The notes below the pieces were generated by a model. The model saw nothing but the letters and a program-made list of their open reading frames with translations. It ran no database searches and was not told where the DNA came from. Below are positions 13,024 to 24,335 of a DNA stretch of 64,000 nt, piece after piece; positions within the stretch are counted from its first letter, which is position 1, and each line of letters starts with the position of its first letter. The translations under genes and the position numbers were made by a program. This stretch comes from Bisporella sp. PMI_857 (lineage: Eukaryota > Ascomycota > Leotiomycetes > Helotiales > Helotiaceae). The stretch covers positions 124,001 through 188,000 of the forward strand of contig JAJSPD010000025.1 in assembly GCA_021307315.1 (NCBI GenBank). Direction: 5' to 3'.

Positions 13024-14832
13024 TCAATTGATGGTAATCGACCCATTGAGGTTTAATGAGAGATAGCTCGTCACTTTCAGGGATTTCCCACGGTAACGTG
13101 TGAGCGTAGAGGGATCGCTCCAGCTGAGTGGATCGAAGCTTTTGGGCGCCTCGACACATTCAAGCCATCTCGCACCGGGACGCACGGTCGCTAGACTTTC
13201 GATGATGTCGTCGTTCCACATCCCGAGGCAAGTGTTATCCTTGAAGAGGAAATATGGGCTCCAGGCTGGAATGACAAAATCTGTTCCTGTTAGTTTTTGG
13301 TAAAAAGTTGATGCAATGTAGGAGAGCTTACCAAGATCAATATACTTTATTTTTATGTACCGTAAAGAGCTGAGTCTGTGGAGTGAGCGGACAGCGGAAT
13401 GGACGAGTGCCTCGAAAGCGTAGATGAAACTCATATCCGTGATCCCAGAGCTTTCTGTCCACTGGAGAGGTGGTCTGCATAGATTTTTAACTGATATCTC
13501 AATACTTTTCAGGCGCGAATAACGAGGACTCGAAAGCCCCGCCGCGTCATCGAAAAAACAATGACAAATTCGACCAGTATATCCGAAGTGCTCGAGGGCT
13601 GGCATTGCCTTTGCCATATCTCTGCAGAAGTGTGTTTTCGCAGCTACTTTCCGGAAGAATTCTGGACATTGAGACTCTCGCCGAAACTCGTTCTCCATGG
13701 TTATATTAAGATGAGTAATATGTCTGGGAATTTTCGGAAATATCGTCGCCATGCAAAGATAGCTCTTAGATTTTGGACGAGCGTATACACCATGCCACTC
13801 GATGAGATTCGGAAGGGCGGTCATAATATTATGAAAATCCATATCTTCCCGCATAATATTCCACTGTCCTTTGCATACCAAAGTTGTAATCATCGGTAGG
13901 CTAGGTAGCTTGAGGTTACAAAGAGGCCGCACCCTGTAATGTCGGACCATCGGTGGTTTCTTCCTATCTCCTCCTTCCAAACTGAGTACGCAAGCTTCCG
14001 GGAATGTCATCTGAACGAAACGAAGGGCCTCTTCCAGCGTACAATTATTGTTCGGCGACTGATATGGAAGCGCAATTCCTGGTTCTAACATCTGTACGGG
14101 TGTGTGAGTAAGAGCAGAGAGATTCGTTATGGTAGGAATGCGGACAGTGCGACTATCTAGAGGCTTTTGCTGAAAAACCGGGAACCAGAGTTCGACATGC
14201 TTGACGTAAGGGCACAGATGCTGATTCTGTGTAAACCACATAGTCGCCTGATCTACCGACTCTCTTGTCGCCTTGATCTTGATATGACGATACAACCGAT
14301 CTTGCACCAGTGGCCTCCATTTCTTGCTCACAAGTGCAAGCTCAGAAACCTCCCGTCTCCTCGAGTGCCGCAATTCATTACCCCAGTTTCTTAATGCCTT
14401 TGTATCCTTTGACCGCGCCGTGTTCGAAGTGACAGGTTTTCGAAAGCCTACTAAATAATCCAAAATTCGTTCTTGAATCTCAAGTGGAAGCCCGAAAAGC
14501 GGAGATTCTTGGGGTTCTTGTTCTACGGAATCTGGCATCAAATCCGGGCCGCCCCCGTCACTTGTCTCCTCGGTTCTCCAATTCCAGGTCGACTCTCGTG
14601 GCACGGATTGAATTCCTACTTCAAGATGTTCTTGTTGAGGGAATGGGGTGCTGCTTGGCCTTGCAGGTGGAATGATGTAACTCGAACTGCATCCTGCCTT
14701 CAACTGATCAAGGGGTATTATTCTGGTGGCTGTCGGTGTGGACGGCCCAGGCGTGGCCGGTGTTGAGGTAGTTGTCATCAAGCGCAGATCAGTGCTCTGA
14801 TCGTGCTCTCGACTGATGGTATCGTCAAACAT
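13024..14832 (-). CDS. F-box domain protein
   Basis: Probable substrate-receptor subunit of an SCF ubiquitin ligase; the substrate is unknown. Two exons, 14832-13332 and 13286-13024, give about 587 aa. The uninterrupted frame also reads through, but 13287-13331 is a 45-nt (in-phase) insert with GTAAGC donor, CTAAC branch site and CAG acceptor, so I treat it as an intron. The N-terminus is Thr/Pro-rich and disordered (residues 1-100). The F-box lies around residues 108-185, starting at LFGLPLEIQERILDYL and ending near VSKKWRPLVQDRLYRHI. The remainder looks like the irregular leucine-rich or uncharacterised C-terminal region common in fungal F-box proteins (for example NLIEWHGVYARP). No kinase or WD repeats are seen. 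Confidence 0.75.
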   Translation of the reverse strand: MFDDTISREHDQSTDLRLMTTTSTPATPGPSTPTATRIIPLDQLKAGCSSSYIIPPARPSSTPFPQQEHLEVGIQSVPRESTWNWRTEETSDGGGPDLMPDSVEQEPQESPLFGLPLEIQERILDYLVGFRKPVTSNTARSKDTKALRNWGNELRHSRRREVSELALVSKKWRPLVQDRLYRHIKIKATRESVDQATMWFTQNQHLCPYVKHVELWFPVFQQKPLDSRTVRIPTITNLSALTHTPVQMLEPGIALPYQSPNNNCTLEEALRFVQMTFPEACVLSLEGGDRKKPPMVRHYRVRPLCNLKLPSLPMITTLVCKGQWNIMREDMDFHNIMTALPNLIEWHGVYARPKSKSYLCMATIFPKIPRHITHLNITMENEFRRESQCPEFFRKVAAKTHFCRDMAKAMPALEHFGYTGRICHCFFDDAAGLSSPRYSRLKSIEISVKNLCRPPLQWTESSGITDMSFIYAFEALVHSAVRSLHRLSSLRYIKIKYIDLGKLSYIASTFYQKLTGTDFVIPAWSPYFLFKDNTCLGMWNDDIIESLATVRPGARWLECVEAPKSFDPLSWSDPSTLTRYRGKSLKVTSYLSLNLNGSITIN

Positions 14833-15691
14833 CGTTTTCGTTGCCGCCTCAATTATTTCTCAGCTGATGTCGTGTCCAGCAACCTCAGCAGTCTCTTTCA
14901 ATTTATGTGGTTTCATGAACGGAACGTCAAGCGGGGTCGAGTGATTCGCAGCGATGGCTATAGTAGGTGATTGTCAAAGAGGCACTAAATGATATTCAAA
15001 GAGATATCTTGTGTCGCAAAAGTGTGAGTGTTCGTATCGAAGATTGCGACGTGATTTGGCTTTTAAGATTGGGGGGAAGGAGGTAAAATGGCTGTGCTTG
15101 GTGGTGTATCCGCATGAAATGAGGTTCCTGTGTCTCCAGCGCGGGAAAGCCTGATAGATTGTCGAGCGGGCCTATTTGATTCTGGTGGCTCGGTAACGAA
15201 ATGGACCAGTCCACTAACTTGAGTGAAATACGTATATAATACAAGTAGAATGAAGAGAGGAAGATTACTTTCTTCAATCTGTGGTGAAATGGTGACGACC
15301 ATAATCCTATCTATTAAAAGTTAAATGGCCTCGCCCTGTCCTTTCACAGCCGCCACCATCTTCCTGGGCCATGCCAATGCCAGCTTCACGTAACCACAAC
15401 AGGCTTAGCTGATAGGACAAATAGCCTGCAAACGAAACAAGGCTGATGAAGGACGAATGCTTGGACCTCACTTCGTCAGCTTGAAACAAAAAAAGCGCGG
15501 AGTGATTGAAAGGATGAACGACAACGCATCTTGGTACTCAAAATGTTGTTTGCAGGCCCAGCTGCTAAAGAACAATGAAGCAAGTTGTGCAGCAACACAG
15601 TTATGAGCACTGGAGGGAAATCACGTTTACGAATTGTGTTGAGCGAAAGACTAGGGATGGTTTTGTAATTCATATCTGGTCATTATATACA
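14833..15691. other. Intergenic: F-box gene promoter and PIG-M 3' flank
   Basis: The half nearest 14833 should hold the F-box gene promoter. Small overlapping minus-strand frames at 14996-15302 look like chance ORFs: two frames compete and no domain shows. Nothing else is recognised. Confidence 0.45.
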
Positions 15692-17071
15692 TCAGATTTT
15701 TGCTTTTACATCTACAGTGGAAGCAGGCGGGGAAGCCTGCTTGTTCCCCACGTCTTTCACAATAATTCCCAAGATCCAGATGTTTGTTAAGAAAAAGAGC
15801 AAGCTTGCGACCCATAGCCCTGGCACAAATGTGCTTTGGCCCAGGAATTCGAGGTTGAACCCTTGCTGAAGCCAAAGCCCTTGAGTTGCTACCCAGAGCG
15901 CTCCAGCTGAGACGCCCAAGTAAGGTCGTGCGAGCAACGAGGATGTAGGTAGGTAGAAAGGGAGAAATACCATGTACCAGAGGAAGTACTGTATTAAATA
16001 TTAGCTTTCCGGATGAAATCTGGATAAGAGAAGTACCTGGCTGGTGCAGACTTTGTTGAAAGTCACGAAAGCAAAAGTTTGAGCAAGCATGGTTGCCGGA
16101 AGATCCTTCTTTGCAAGTAGGAACGGAAGTGCGACAGCTGAGAGGAAGAGCTGTGGGAAGAATGCTAGAGACTCTAGGTGCAGTAGAGATGACCCTGGAG
16201 CGGAAGAGTTGAGATAAAGAAGCGTATTGTATGGAGAGAAGTTGTGGCGATGGTCAATCCGTGTTACATGGTGCAGGTATGTCTGTTGGAGAAATGGCCA
16301 TCCATACCTTATTTGTCGTTAGTTAGTCTTGCCATCACCGGTAGATAGGATAACTTACATCGAGTACATGATAGTGTTTAGGCCTATGAATGTCATGAGA
16401 CTTGTGACAGTAATCTTCACGCGAGAAGCGTTGCTGAAACCTTTGATTGTACTGATACGGCCACCGTTTCCAACTCGCTCTGATTGACGTGGTTCGAGAT
16501 GTCCATCATCTAGCCACCAAATAATAGATGGAGCATAAATGAAAGGGTAGATCTTGAAATGCACACCTAATCCAAGAAGCAATCCGGCCACGACTACCCT
16601 GCGCCGGGTGATAGCCCACAATAAGGCAATGACCATGACTCCGAGCAGGCCTTCTGAGCTTCCTCGGGTGCTGATAGTTGCAACCATAGGATTCAGCAAC
16701 CAGATACTTGCAAATTTCAAAGCCCTCTCCATGGACATCCCGTTCGAGCTTAGGAGAACTAGAACGATCAACCATCCTGCAAAAATATCCCCAATAGCAA
16801 AGAGAACTTTGCCAAACGAAAACCACCGGCTAGACCAAGTAGTCGGTAAGAGCATCCATGCTAAGAGAGGTGTATAGCGATACGTCTCACGGTCATAAGG
16901 AGAATGACCGTGAGCTGTAAATCGAGCAGCATCCGTAAAAACAAAATAATCAATATCTGTATATTTTAGAGGCGAATTGGCATCTTGCCAGAGGCCATAG
17001 AAGAGTAAGACAACTCTAAGGCCGACGGCAGAGGAAAGAACAAGAAAGGGGCTGGAGAAGAATCTTGCCAT
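15692..17071 (-). CDS. gpi14: GPI mannosyltransferase I (PIG-M / Gpi14)
   Basis: ER membrane alpha-1,4-mannosyltransferase that adds the first mannose to the GPI anchor precursor from dolichol-phosphate-mannose. Exons 17071-16359, 16307-16037 and 15988-15692 encode about 426 aa, the usual PIG-M length. The start is the ATG opening MARFFSSPFLV; the frame extends upstream only from a TTG. Near the N-terminus, TDIDYFVFTDAARF carries the lumenal DxD motif required in this family, followed by SPYDRETYRYTPLLAW. GLLLGLGVHFKIYPFIYAPS and, in exon 3, FLWYMVFLPF are further family signatures. About 10-12 hydrophobic segments are spread along the length. It is divergent from the TRAX gene, with about 285 bp between the chosen start codons. 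Confidence 0.95.
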
Positions 17072-17356
17072 CGTGAATAGCGACAGGTTTCTGAGTGGCT
17101 TATGATGCAAAAATATAAATGAAAGTGAGCCTGGTCATATCACATCACGCTGCTTGAGTTGATTTTAAATATGTTTTAATGTACGAGGGTCAAGTTGAAC
17201 ACTTCTTCCACTTTCAATTTGAGACTCAACGCCAAGTCTTCTAACGCCAAGCACCGTCCTTGCAAGAAGCCTCCTTTACGCCCACAAAATATCATCACAA
17301 CGGAAGGACTACAACTTATTGACAATCGAAAGTCAGCGACCACTAAAACCTCAGAG

Positions 17357-18267
17357 ATGATGCCTGGAATCAAGAGGGCCCGTGATGGAGTCGAGAAGAA
17401 AGAGTCCGAGATCAGCGCGTCACCCTTTATGCCCATGTTTGAAACTTTCCGTAGCGAGCTCGATGAGCATCATGATCGAAAAGAGCGTATTATAAAAGCT
17501 TCACGTGATATTACTGCTGCCAGTAAGAAGATGTGAGTGCTGCAACTTTATAATCGACTATCGAGGCTGACTTTTTTTAGGATCTTCGCTTTGCAAAGGT
17601 ACGGCGGTGATCTAGTTCTCTTTTTTTCATGGCTGATGGACATAGAGTGCGAACATTAAGAAGTGATATACCACCAAAGATAGCTCAAGAGAATCGAGAG
17701 CGAGCCGCTGCGATGCTAAACCAGTTTACGGCCATTTCTGCAGATCTTAAAGGCATTAACGCATGGAGATATCAGCGTCAGATCTCAGGCGGCATTCAGG
17801 AGTACATGGAGGCTATCACGTTCGATCATTACCTACGGCACCAAACATTGATGACCATTGAAGAGGCTTCTGCAACTCTTCCTGATATCATCGAACTGAC
17901 TGGAGACGACTATGTCCTAGGGATATTCGATCTTGTGGGGGAGCTAATGAGGTTTGCCATCACTACTATGGCAACTACGGGTGCACTGGCTGGATCATCC
18001 AAGACCAGAGAGAGTAGAGAGGGAGCTATAGATAGAGATATTTTAATGGATATGAGAGAGCTGCGGATGAGCTTCGAGGAATTAGATACGACTTCTTGCG
18101 GAGGCACCAGCTTAGCGAAAGATGTCGAGAAGAAAATGGAGGTAATGAAGACTTGTGTTGAAAAAGTTGAGACGGCTGTTTATGGTATGATTATTCGAGG
18201 GCAAGAACGACCAAAGGGTTGGGTGCCAGACTTGTCGGGTGATAGAGCGCCAGTTGAGAGCTACTAA
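17357..18267 (+). CDS. Translin-associated factor X (TRAX) homologue
   Basis: TRAX pairs with translin to form the C3PO endoribonuclease, which degrades passenger RNA strands and trims tRNA fragments. Exons 17357-17532, 17581-17598 (only 18 nt) and 17646-18267 give 271 aa, close to the usual 270-290. The joined reading across the micro-exon is MIFALQRVRTLRSD. The helical bundle is clear from MPMFETFRSELDEHHDRRER-like sequence onward. IQEYMEAITFDHYL carries two glutamates matching the metal-binding pair of human TRAX, and GIFDLVGELMR carries the downstream aspartate, so nuclease activity looks retained. An in-frame ATG at 17195 would add 54 residues; I prefer 17357 because MMPGIKRARDG fits the family N-terminus. 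No translin gene is in the window. Confidence 0.92.
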
Positions 18268-18640
18268 AAGGCTAAGTTCAGCAGGCTTGAATTAAATGTA
18301 CTATTGGGGTTATAGAGCCATGCTTCCTTGGCTTGTGAACAATATGTTTAAAAAAGTAAGCCATACTTTCCCAGTCAATTGACCTCATCTGTGCAATGTC
18401 TCACCCAATATTGAAATCCTCCACGTGAGCATCAGACTTTGAAATGAAGCAGACCCCCACACTTCCCTATTACCAGACCCCCCAAAACGGATGTTGCAGC
18501 CGAGATGGGCAAAATTATATACACCGCCTCGATAAGAGCTTCTTCAAGGTCCAGCAGTCAATCCCTCCTCCTGCAAAAAAAAACAAAAACAAAAAAATAC
18601 AATATTTCCGAGAGTGAGGTAGAAGAGAACTGCTACAAAG
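18268..18640. other. Intergenic: TRAX 3' flank and SYM1 promoter
   Basis: Contains an A-rich stretch at about 18576-18602, just upstream of the SYM1 start. No gene is seen. Confidence 0.5.
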
Positions 18641-19262
18641 ATGTTGCGATGGTATGTGTATCATTGGCAGACTTCAATTGCAGACTGACACCTTCCAAGG
18701 TACCAAATGAAGCTGGCCAAGAGCCCTCTCTTGACACAGAGCATCACCACAGCAGTCCTCTTCGCAACCGGCGATACGATGGCCCAGCAGCTCGTTGAGA
18801 AGAAAGGTCTGAAGAACCACGAGTATGCCCGTACTGGTCGCATGGCACTCTATGGTGGAGGTTTGTCAATTGCATCTTTATTGGTGCAACTCCAAGCTAA
18901 TCCTCATAATCACAGCTATCTTCGGCCCAGCAGCAACGACTTGGTTCAAGTTCCTCCAAAACAAAATTGTCCTCCGAAATAAGAATGCCGAGATCGTAGC
19001 TAGAGTGGCAGCTGATCAAACCATCTTCGCCAGCACCAACCTGTTCGTCTTCCTAAGCAGCATGGCCATTATGGAGGGCTCGAGCCCACAGAAGAAGCTG
19101 GACTCGACATACTGGAATGCTTTGACGAAGAATTGGATGGTTTGGCCGTTTGTCCAGGCTGTCAACTTCAAGTTCGTGCCACTACATCACCGGGTTCTTG
19201 TTGTTAACGTTATATCGCTGGGATGGAACTGTTATCTCAGTTTCTTAAACAGCCAAGGTTAA
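18641..19262 (+). CDS. sym1: Sym1/Mpv17/PMP22 family inner-membrane protein
   Basis: Small membrane protein of the Mpv17/PMP22 family. Yeast Sym1 is in the mitochondrial inner membrane and is needed for growth on ethanol at high temperature. Exons 18641-18651 (11 nt), 18700-18860 and 18916-19262 encode 172 aa, the normal length. The tiny first exon supplies MLRW, giving [20 protein letters not shown], the family's standard opening. [13 protein letters not shown] and then [20 protein letters not shown] bridge the second intron. The C-terminus has the signature [21 protein letters not shown]. Four hydrophobic segments fit the expected topology. The third intron-donor context is GTTTGT, weaker than its neighbours, but the frame leaves no alternative. 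Confidence 0.94.
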
Positions 19263-20144
19263 ACACTTTCTACGAGGAGAATGGGTGAATATGGGGTTTA
19301 CTTCTTGCATGTCATTTGAGTCTGCATCTCCATAGAGAAGGGTATACATACGGGCTTCATAGCATGGCGTTTGGAGCCGGGCACTAGAAAGCTTTCACGT
19401 TTCAGTAACATGCATTTTGCACTGAACAATGGCTTCAGTACATACATACAAACAATTCATTTACTTTGTGCAATTGCTCTGCCCATACGTACTTTTCTTC
19501 GTGCTTACAGTACTCGTACTTGATTTGGTTGTCAGCTTTTCATAATTGGTCAGCGAAACCTTTGGTCGGTGGTGAACATGGCGAGGTCCTGCGAATATAT
19601 ATGCACTGGCTTCACGAATTGGCTCTCTACGGTGCCTTCCTCTTCCCATCTACTGCTTCAAACTTTTTCACCAGCTGATAATGATTAGATTTCCGTGAAT
19701 AATTTAACTATAACATATCGGAAGTCTGAACAATGTACCTCTATGACATCTACGGATGATGGTCTTTAGTCACTATTCTCCAGTCAAGGCTTCAGATACA
19801 AGTACTCTGATCTTCTCCAGAACATAAATCCAGATGTTCCCTCTGCACCCTCCTTCTGGTATTAGCTAGGTGGGAGAGATCACCTAATATGAAAGCTTGA
19901 TGTCACAGAAAAGTTTTAGAAAAATATTCCAATCAAACCTCCTCCAAACGCATCAGATATCTCGTCTGATGAGAGATTTGTATCATTATCACAATATAAC
20001 ATTATGATGATATGCGATATTTTGCCTGGGCTTAAGATAAGGTGCACTACAAGTACGAGATATTTCGAGAATGTTAGTACAGTGTAGTTAACAATTTGTG
20101 CGACAAATTATGTTTCTCTCTCATGAGCTGGAAAACTCTAACAT
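19263..20144. other. Intergenic, no gene seen
   Basis: AT-rich spacer of about 880 bp. Short frames on both strands at 19461-19678 overlap each other and carry no domain. Confidence 0.45.
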
Positions 20145-21560
20145 TTGATAGGTGACCTAGCGGAATATTTCCTTGCTGTTAAACTGCCAGTAAATTCCAC
20201 ATCCGGATCTCCTTTTATGATGATCATTCATCGAGTAATGTTTTCTTGTCAGGCCAGTGAAGGCTGTCATACAAAGTGCCTCAACGCTAAAATGGCTACA
20301 CTTCCTACTAGAGTGGTAGATATCATGGAGAAAGACGAAAGTCTGTTTCTTCACATCAGCCAAGGTAATGAGCAAGGAGCGCATCTAGCTCTCAGCTACT
20401 GCTGGGGTGTCCTCAAGAAATGACCTCAACCATGAATTACTCGCAGTACAGAATTAATGGCTTACCATTCGAGGCATTGCCACAAACAATCAAAGACGCA
20501 ATTGTGATAACGCACTCTCTGGGGTTATGCTACCTCTGGATTGATGCTCCATGAATTATTCAGGATAGCTAAGACGACTAGGTCCATGGGATTAATGATA
20601 CGAGGAGGATCTACAAGAATGCGGCTGTAGCACTACCAGCCGCAAATTTTGAAAGTGTAGAAGATGGCTTCCTGGACAAAATTGTTCCTGATCATTAATG
20701 TCTTTTGTCGTTTAAGCTACTTAATGATGGGATTGGAAAGATGTATTGCGAGTGTACGCCAGAGAACGTGTTGCCATTAGAAATTCGACGTTCGGTGTAT
20801 CAAGAATACCTTCTATCTCCGCGAGTGTTGAGTTTCGCTAAAGGGAAGGTGATCTGGAAGTACCAGACTAGAAGAGTGCATTTTCCTTCGAGGATTTTAG
20901 AGGAGGAGCGCTACAAACGTCTTCCATCTCCGAGGGACGTGTCGGCGAATAGTGACATGCGCTCGATGACATTAGAACAACTCTGGTTAGGAATGGTGAA
21001 TGAATTCTTAGCGAGATCCCTCTCGCCTGAAGAAGATGGACTACCTGCTCTGGCTAGTATAGCTAGTGAGCTTAACAATTTCTAGATCCCACAAATGATG
21101 GTTTGTATCTAGCGTATCTAGGAGGACGTTGGAAAGGGGCTTTGATAAGACAGTTTGGCTGGGGATTGAAAGATCTAAAGATCTTGCTCGAGAATACAGG
21201 CCGCTACCAGGCTCGAGCCAGTCTTATATCCCTAGCTGGTCATGGGTCTCCGTGAATTAGGTAGTAGAGCTGAATTGGAGTGAGCTGTATTACGAGTCTG
21301 CCAAAGGAGGAGATTGCACTACGGCTTTAAAGGCAATACTCTACTATTTGAGCCACGTGAAAGGGGGCTGTCTTACACTACACGCAATCATTGCGCCGTA
21401 CCCGACGCGAAGGAAGCCGTGCCCTGGCCTTGTGTTGAGGATGGACTAAATCCCAGATTACCTAAAAAGATGGATTATCTTTTGCTGCGGTAGGATCGCA
21501 GAGGAATGTGAACCCTCCAAGCTGTAGATATTCCAAGAGGAGAATGGCAACGAATTGGAA
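20145..21560 (+). pseudogene. Decayed HET-domain (heterokaryon incompatibility) gene
   Basis: Pieces of an HET protein appear in order but in broken frames. The block near 20300-20410 reads PTRVVDI ... LFLHIS ... HLALSYCWG, the start of the HET domain. At 20450-20550 it reads PFEALPQTIKDAI, then LGLCYLWIDA where the family has WIDSLCI. At 20700-21085 an open stretch has YLLSPRVLSFAKGKVIWK (the TLQE-RLLSPR region) and LARSLSPEEDGLPALASIA. At 21090-21200 the YLGGRW-like segment appears with several stops. Frameshifts, in-frame stops and the missing DxxDW-like catalytic segment make it non-functional. HET proteins trigger cell death after fusion of unlike hyphae, and dead copies are common in fungal genomes. 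Confidence 0.8.
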
Positions 21561-22068
21561 GTGTTCATGTTCCTCTTCAAGAAGAGAAATCTTGTATGGT
21601 CAGATGTTCTTCAGCATCAAATAGTCTCCTTCATCTAAACAAAACTATTGCGACCGCAAATATCAGGTGAATTTGGTATCTATTACTCCAAATGTCTCTC
21701 GCATGACATGTGGTTAGCCAGCTAAACCGCCAAGCAATATTGCTTATGTAAGGTCTTGGCCCAAAGTGGTTGCCTTGCCCACTCTCACCACCTCTTTCCT
21801 TGTCCGACGATTAAACTTTGAAGAAATAAATCCACAACCAGAACTTTCTTCCTACCACAACCCTTCGAGAGACTTCTTTCCTGGTGAAAGTAGTCGCCTA
21901 ATCACAAAGGCTGAATCAAGCAATTCATCACTTCCTGCCTCTCATCCCAACTCACAACCGCCTTCTTTATATCAGACTCCGTTAACACTCAAGCGTTAAT
22001 CAAGAGACAAACAAGCTTCTCCAAACCTTTCATCTTCTTCTCCATACTCCTACCTCACAGTCGCAAAT
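21561..22068. promoter_or_regulatory. Intergenic: promoter and 5' leader of eIF4E
   Basis: The stretch 21766-22060 is pyrimidine-rich (many CTTCTTC and CCTC runs), typical of promoters and leaders of highly expressed fungal genes. A 77-codon frame at 21766 is most likely leader sequence. Confidence 0.45.
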
Positions 22069-22939
22069 ATGACGACTATTGCAGCACCTTCGACCCCTCT
22101 AAACCCATCATCACAAGTTGACCTTACTACTATTCCCGTTTCACCAGATGGCAACAACGAAGCCAAAGGCCCCAGTGGAGATGAGCAGATTACTGTTTTC
22201 CACGACAAGGATAATTTCAACGTCAAGCACCCATTGGCGCACAAGTGGACCCTGTGGTTCACCAAGCCACCCAGTGGAAAGGTAACAGTTGAAATCCCAT
22301 GGCTCACAGTATTTTAATTTTGTACAGGGAGACAACTGGAACGATTTACTTAAGGAGGTTATTACCTTCAACTCCGTAGAGGAGTTTTGGGGTGTCTATG
22401 TATGCGAAGCTCAATCCACACCAAGAGAAGCAGTACTAATAGAATGATAGAACAACATTGCGCCAACCTCCGAATTGGCCCTGAAGTCCGATTACCATCT
22501 CTTCAAGGAAGGCGTTCGACCTGAGTGGGAGGACCAACAAAACAAGCATGGTGGAAAATGGGCTTACCAATTCAAAGAGAAGCGCAATGTCCCCATTGAT
22601 GAGCTCTGGCTTCACGTCATGCTTGCCGCGATTGGAGAGACTCTTGAGGAAGAAGACGATGGAGAAGTCATGGGTGTTGTTTGCAACGTTCGAAAGGGAT
22701 TCTACCGCATCGGTGTCTGGACTCGCACAATTGGCAAGAGCATTCCAGGTGGTGGTGATGGAAACACTGCTGGTGGCAAGGGTCGCTCCACCGAGAAGGG
22801 CAAGGAGGTGCTTTTGAGCATTGGTCGCAAGTTTAAGGAGGTCTTGAGGCTGCCAAACACCGAGACCGTTGAATTTTCTGGTCACACAGATGCTGCAAAT
22901 GCTGGTAGTACGCGTGCTAAGGCGAAGTTCACAGTCTAA
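22069..22939 (+). CDS. Translation initiation factor eIF4E (cap-binding protein)
   Basis: Binds the mRNA 5' cap and recruits eIF4G. Exons 22069-22281, 22328-22399 and 22451-22939 encode 257 aa. After a 45-residue variable N-terminus the fold begins at HPLAHKWTLWF. Exon 2 gives DNWNDLLKEVITFNSVEEFW; VYNNIAPTSEL spans the second splice. The cap-stacking tryptophans are seen in the EEFW block and in RPEWEDQQNK, with the adjacent glutamate that pairs with 7-methylguanine. DELWLHVMLAAIGE contains the eIF4G-docking tryptophan. A Gly/Lys-rich insert (IPGGGDGNTAGGKGRST) between the last strands is longer than in animals but usual in filamentous fungi. It is convergent with the BolA gene. Confidence 0.97.
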
Positions 22940-23586
22940 GTATCTCATTTGGCTTTCTATTTGGTATGTGCATTTCCTCCTCCCTCTGTATTATCAAATT
23001 ACTAACTTTGAAGGTTCAGTTGCTCTTGCGTTGATTTCAGATAGCATTGCATTACAGCGGTTATCGATGCGGTTTTATGCATACTGGTATCAGAACTAAA
23101 GAAGCTATGATCATTTTCGTCTACGTTTCGGTGGTATGGGGGCTGACTTATGGCGTTATACCCGAGAGCTATGGCTTCTAATACCATGTTTATAGAAATG
23201 AACAAGAATAAAAGTGCATAAATAACCTCAAATTTGCATGATGCAATATGTGACAAGTCATCCCTCCCAAACATATATCAGGTCAATATCAAAAGGCGCA
23301 GTTGTCCTAACACCTAGCAGTGCGATGAAGTACGATGCGAACTCTGTGGAATATAAATAGAAAATTGTCATAATCTTTGTTTTGGCGGCTCCATTCCTAT
23401 AATATATCTTACAGCGTGCACCTTTCTAGCCGTGAGCAGTGCAATGTTCTCCAGAACCCCACTGATGCGCATATTACTGTAGGCTGTTTGTGCAAGGCAG
23501 TGATCGCAAGCACTTGGTCCCATCCATATCGTAGCACCTCGCCTCATAATTCATTATCCTCAGGTCTCAGATGTCTCCAGAATTCC
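22940..23586. other. Intergenic, tail-to-tail spacer of eIF4E and BolA genes
   Basis: AT-rich 3' flanks of two convergent genes. No independent gene or structured repeat is seen. Confidence 0.5.
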
Positions 23587-24052
23587 TTACGACTTCTCTA
23601 TTTTCCCTCCAGGGATCTCCTCACCTTTCTCCTCTTTCTCTCGCTGCGCCTGCCGCTCTTCCTCCTCCGGCGTCCGTGTCCGTAGTTGTAATGCGTGAAT
23701 GCCTCCCTCCTGTGCCATCTCATCCTTCAAAAGCGCATAGACCATTCTATGTCTCGCGGGCTGCATCTTCTTCTCAAATGCGGTTGAGGTAATGACCACT
23801 CGAAAGTGTGTTTCAGCAGAAGTGGAATTCTCCATGGCTTTATGGTGTGCATGGAGATGGGAGTCATTGTAGATTTCTAGAGTTGTGGGGTGGAGAGCCG
23901 CGGTGATCTGCTATTCATTAGAGAGGTATGAAGTTTCTGAGGCAGGAAGACAATACCTTTTGGCGCATCACATCCTCCATCGGTGTCTGGGAAGCCATTG
24001 TAGAGTACGAAATTGGTCGCCTTACCAGAGCTTGGAAGGATCTGCGAAGCAT
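23587..24052 (-). CDS. Mitochondrial BolA-like protein
   Basis: BolA proteins act with monothiol glutaredoxin or Nfu in late iron-sulfur cluster delivery; the mitochondrial forms support lipoyl synthase and succinate dehydrogenase. Exons 24052-23957 and 23907-23587 give 138 aa. The first 18 residues (MLRRSFQALVRRPISYST) are basic, lack acids and look like a mitochondrial leader. A second Met follows (MASQTPMED) with purine at -3 and G at +4, while the first ATG has T at -3, so leaky scanning could give a shorter cytosolic form. The domain shows a DSHLHAHHKAM-type loop, THFRVVITSTAFEKK and the closing RHRMVYALLKDEM. The C-terminal 30 residues are a charged extension. Head-to-head with the ACSF3-like gene. 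Confidence 0.92.
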
Positions 24053-24335
24053 TGAAGAATTTGTTTCCGCAGCGGACAAGGCTGCAGATGATGCGCAATA
24101 ATTCACGCAAGAACAAACAATGGACAAATGATATGGCCTCGCACCTTCCATGCAGGCGGTTTGAACTCCGGTCGGACAAGGGCGGCTCGGTAAACGAAAA
24201 TCATCGGTCATTCTTCTACAGCCGAAACTTTCCCGAAGTTCTGGGTGGCTTTCATTATGCACATATTAAATTACGGCGTGAACAGTGGGATGAGCCCCTG
24301 CAGCTGCGTCGGCGTTGCCCTTTCTCTTCTTCAGC
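24053..24335. promoter_or_regulatory. Bidirectional promoter between BolA and ACSF3-like genes
   Basis: 283 bp between the outermost chosen start codons serve both genes. The BolA frame stays open upstream to about 24262 without domain content, so it is probably transcribed leader. No TATA box is obvious. Confidence 0.55.

Noticed and set aside
17071..17110. Upstream TTG extension of the PIG-M frame
   Set aside because: No ATG in the extension; the first ATG at 17071 gives the normal family N-terminus.
17195..17356. Upstream start adding 54 residues to TRAX
   Set aside because: The extension has no family match; the downstream ATG pair gives the usual length. Kept as an alternative only.
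21766..21999. 77-codon frame upstream of eIF4E
   Set aside because: Pyrimidine-rich leader composition and no domain.
24053..24262. Longer BolA frame starting at 24262
   Set aside because: Reads into the promoter with no targeting or domain features; the leader starting at 24052 is a better N-terminus.
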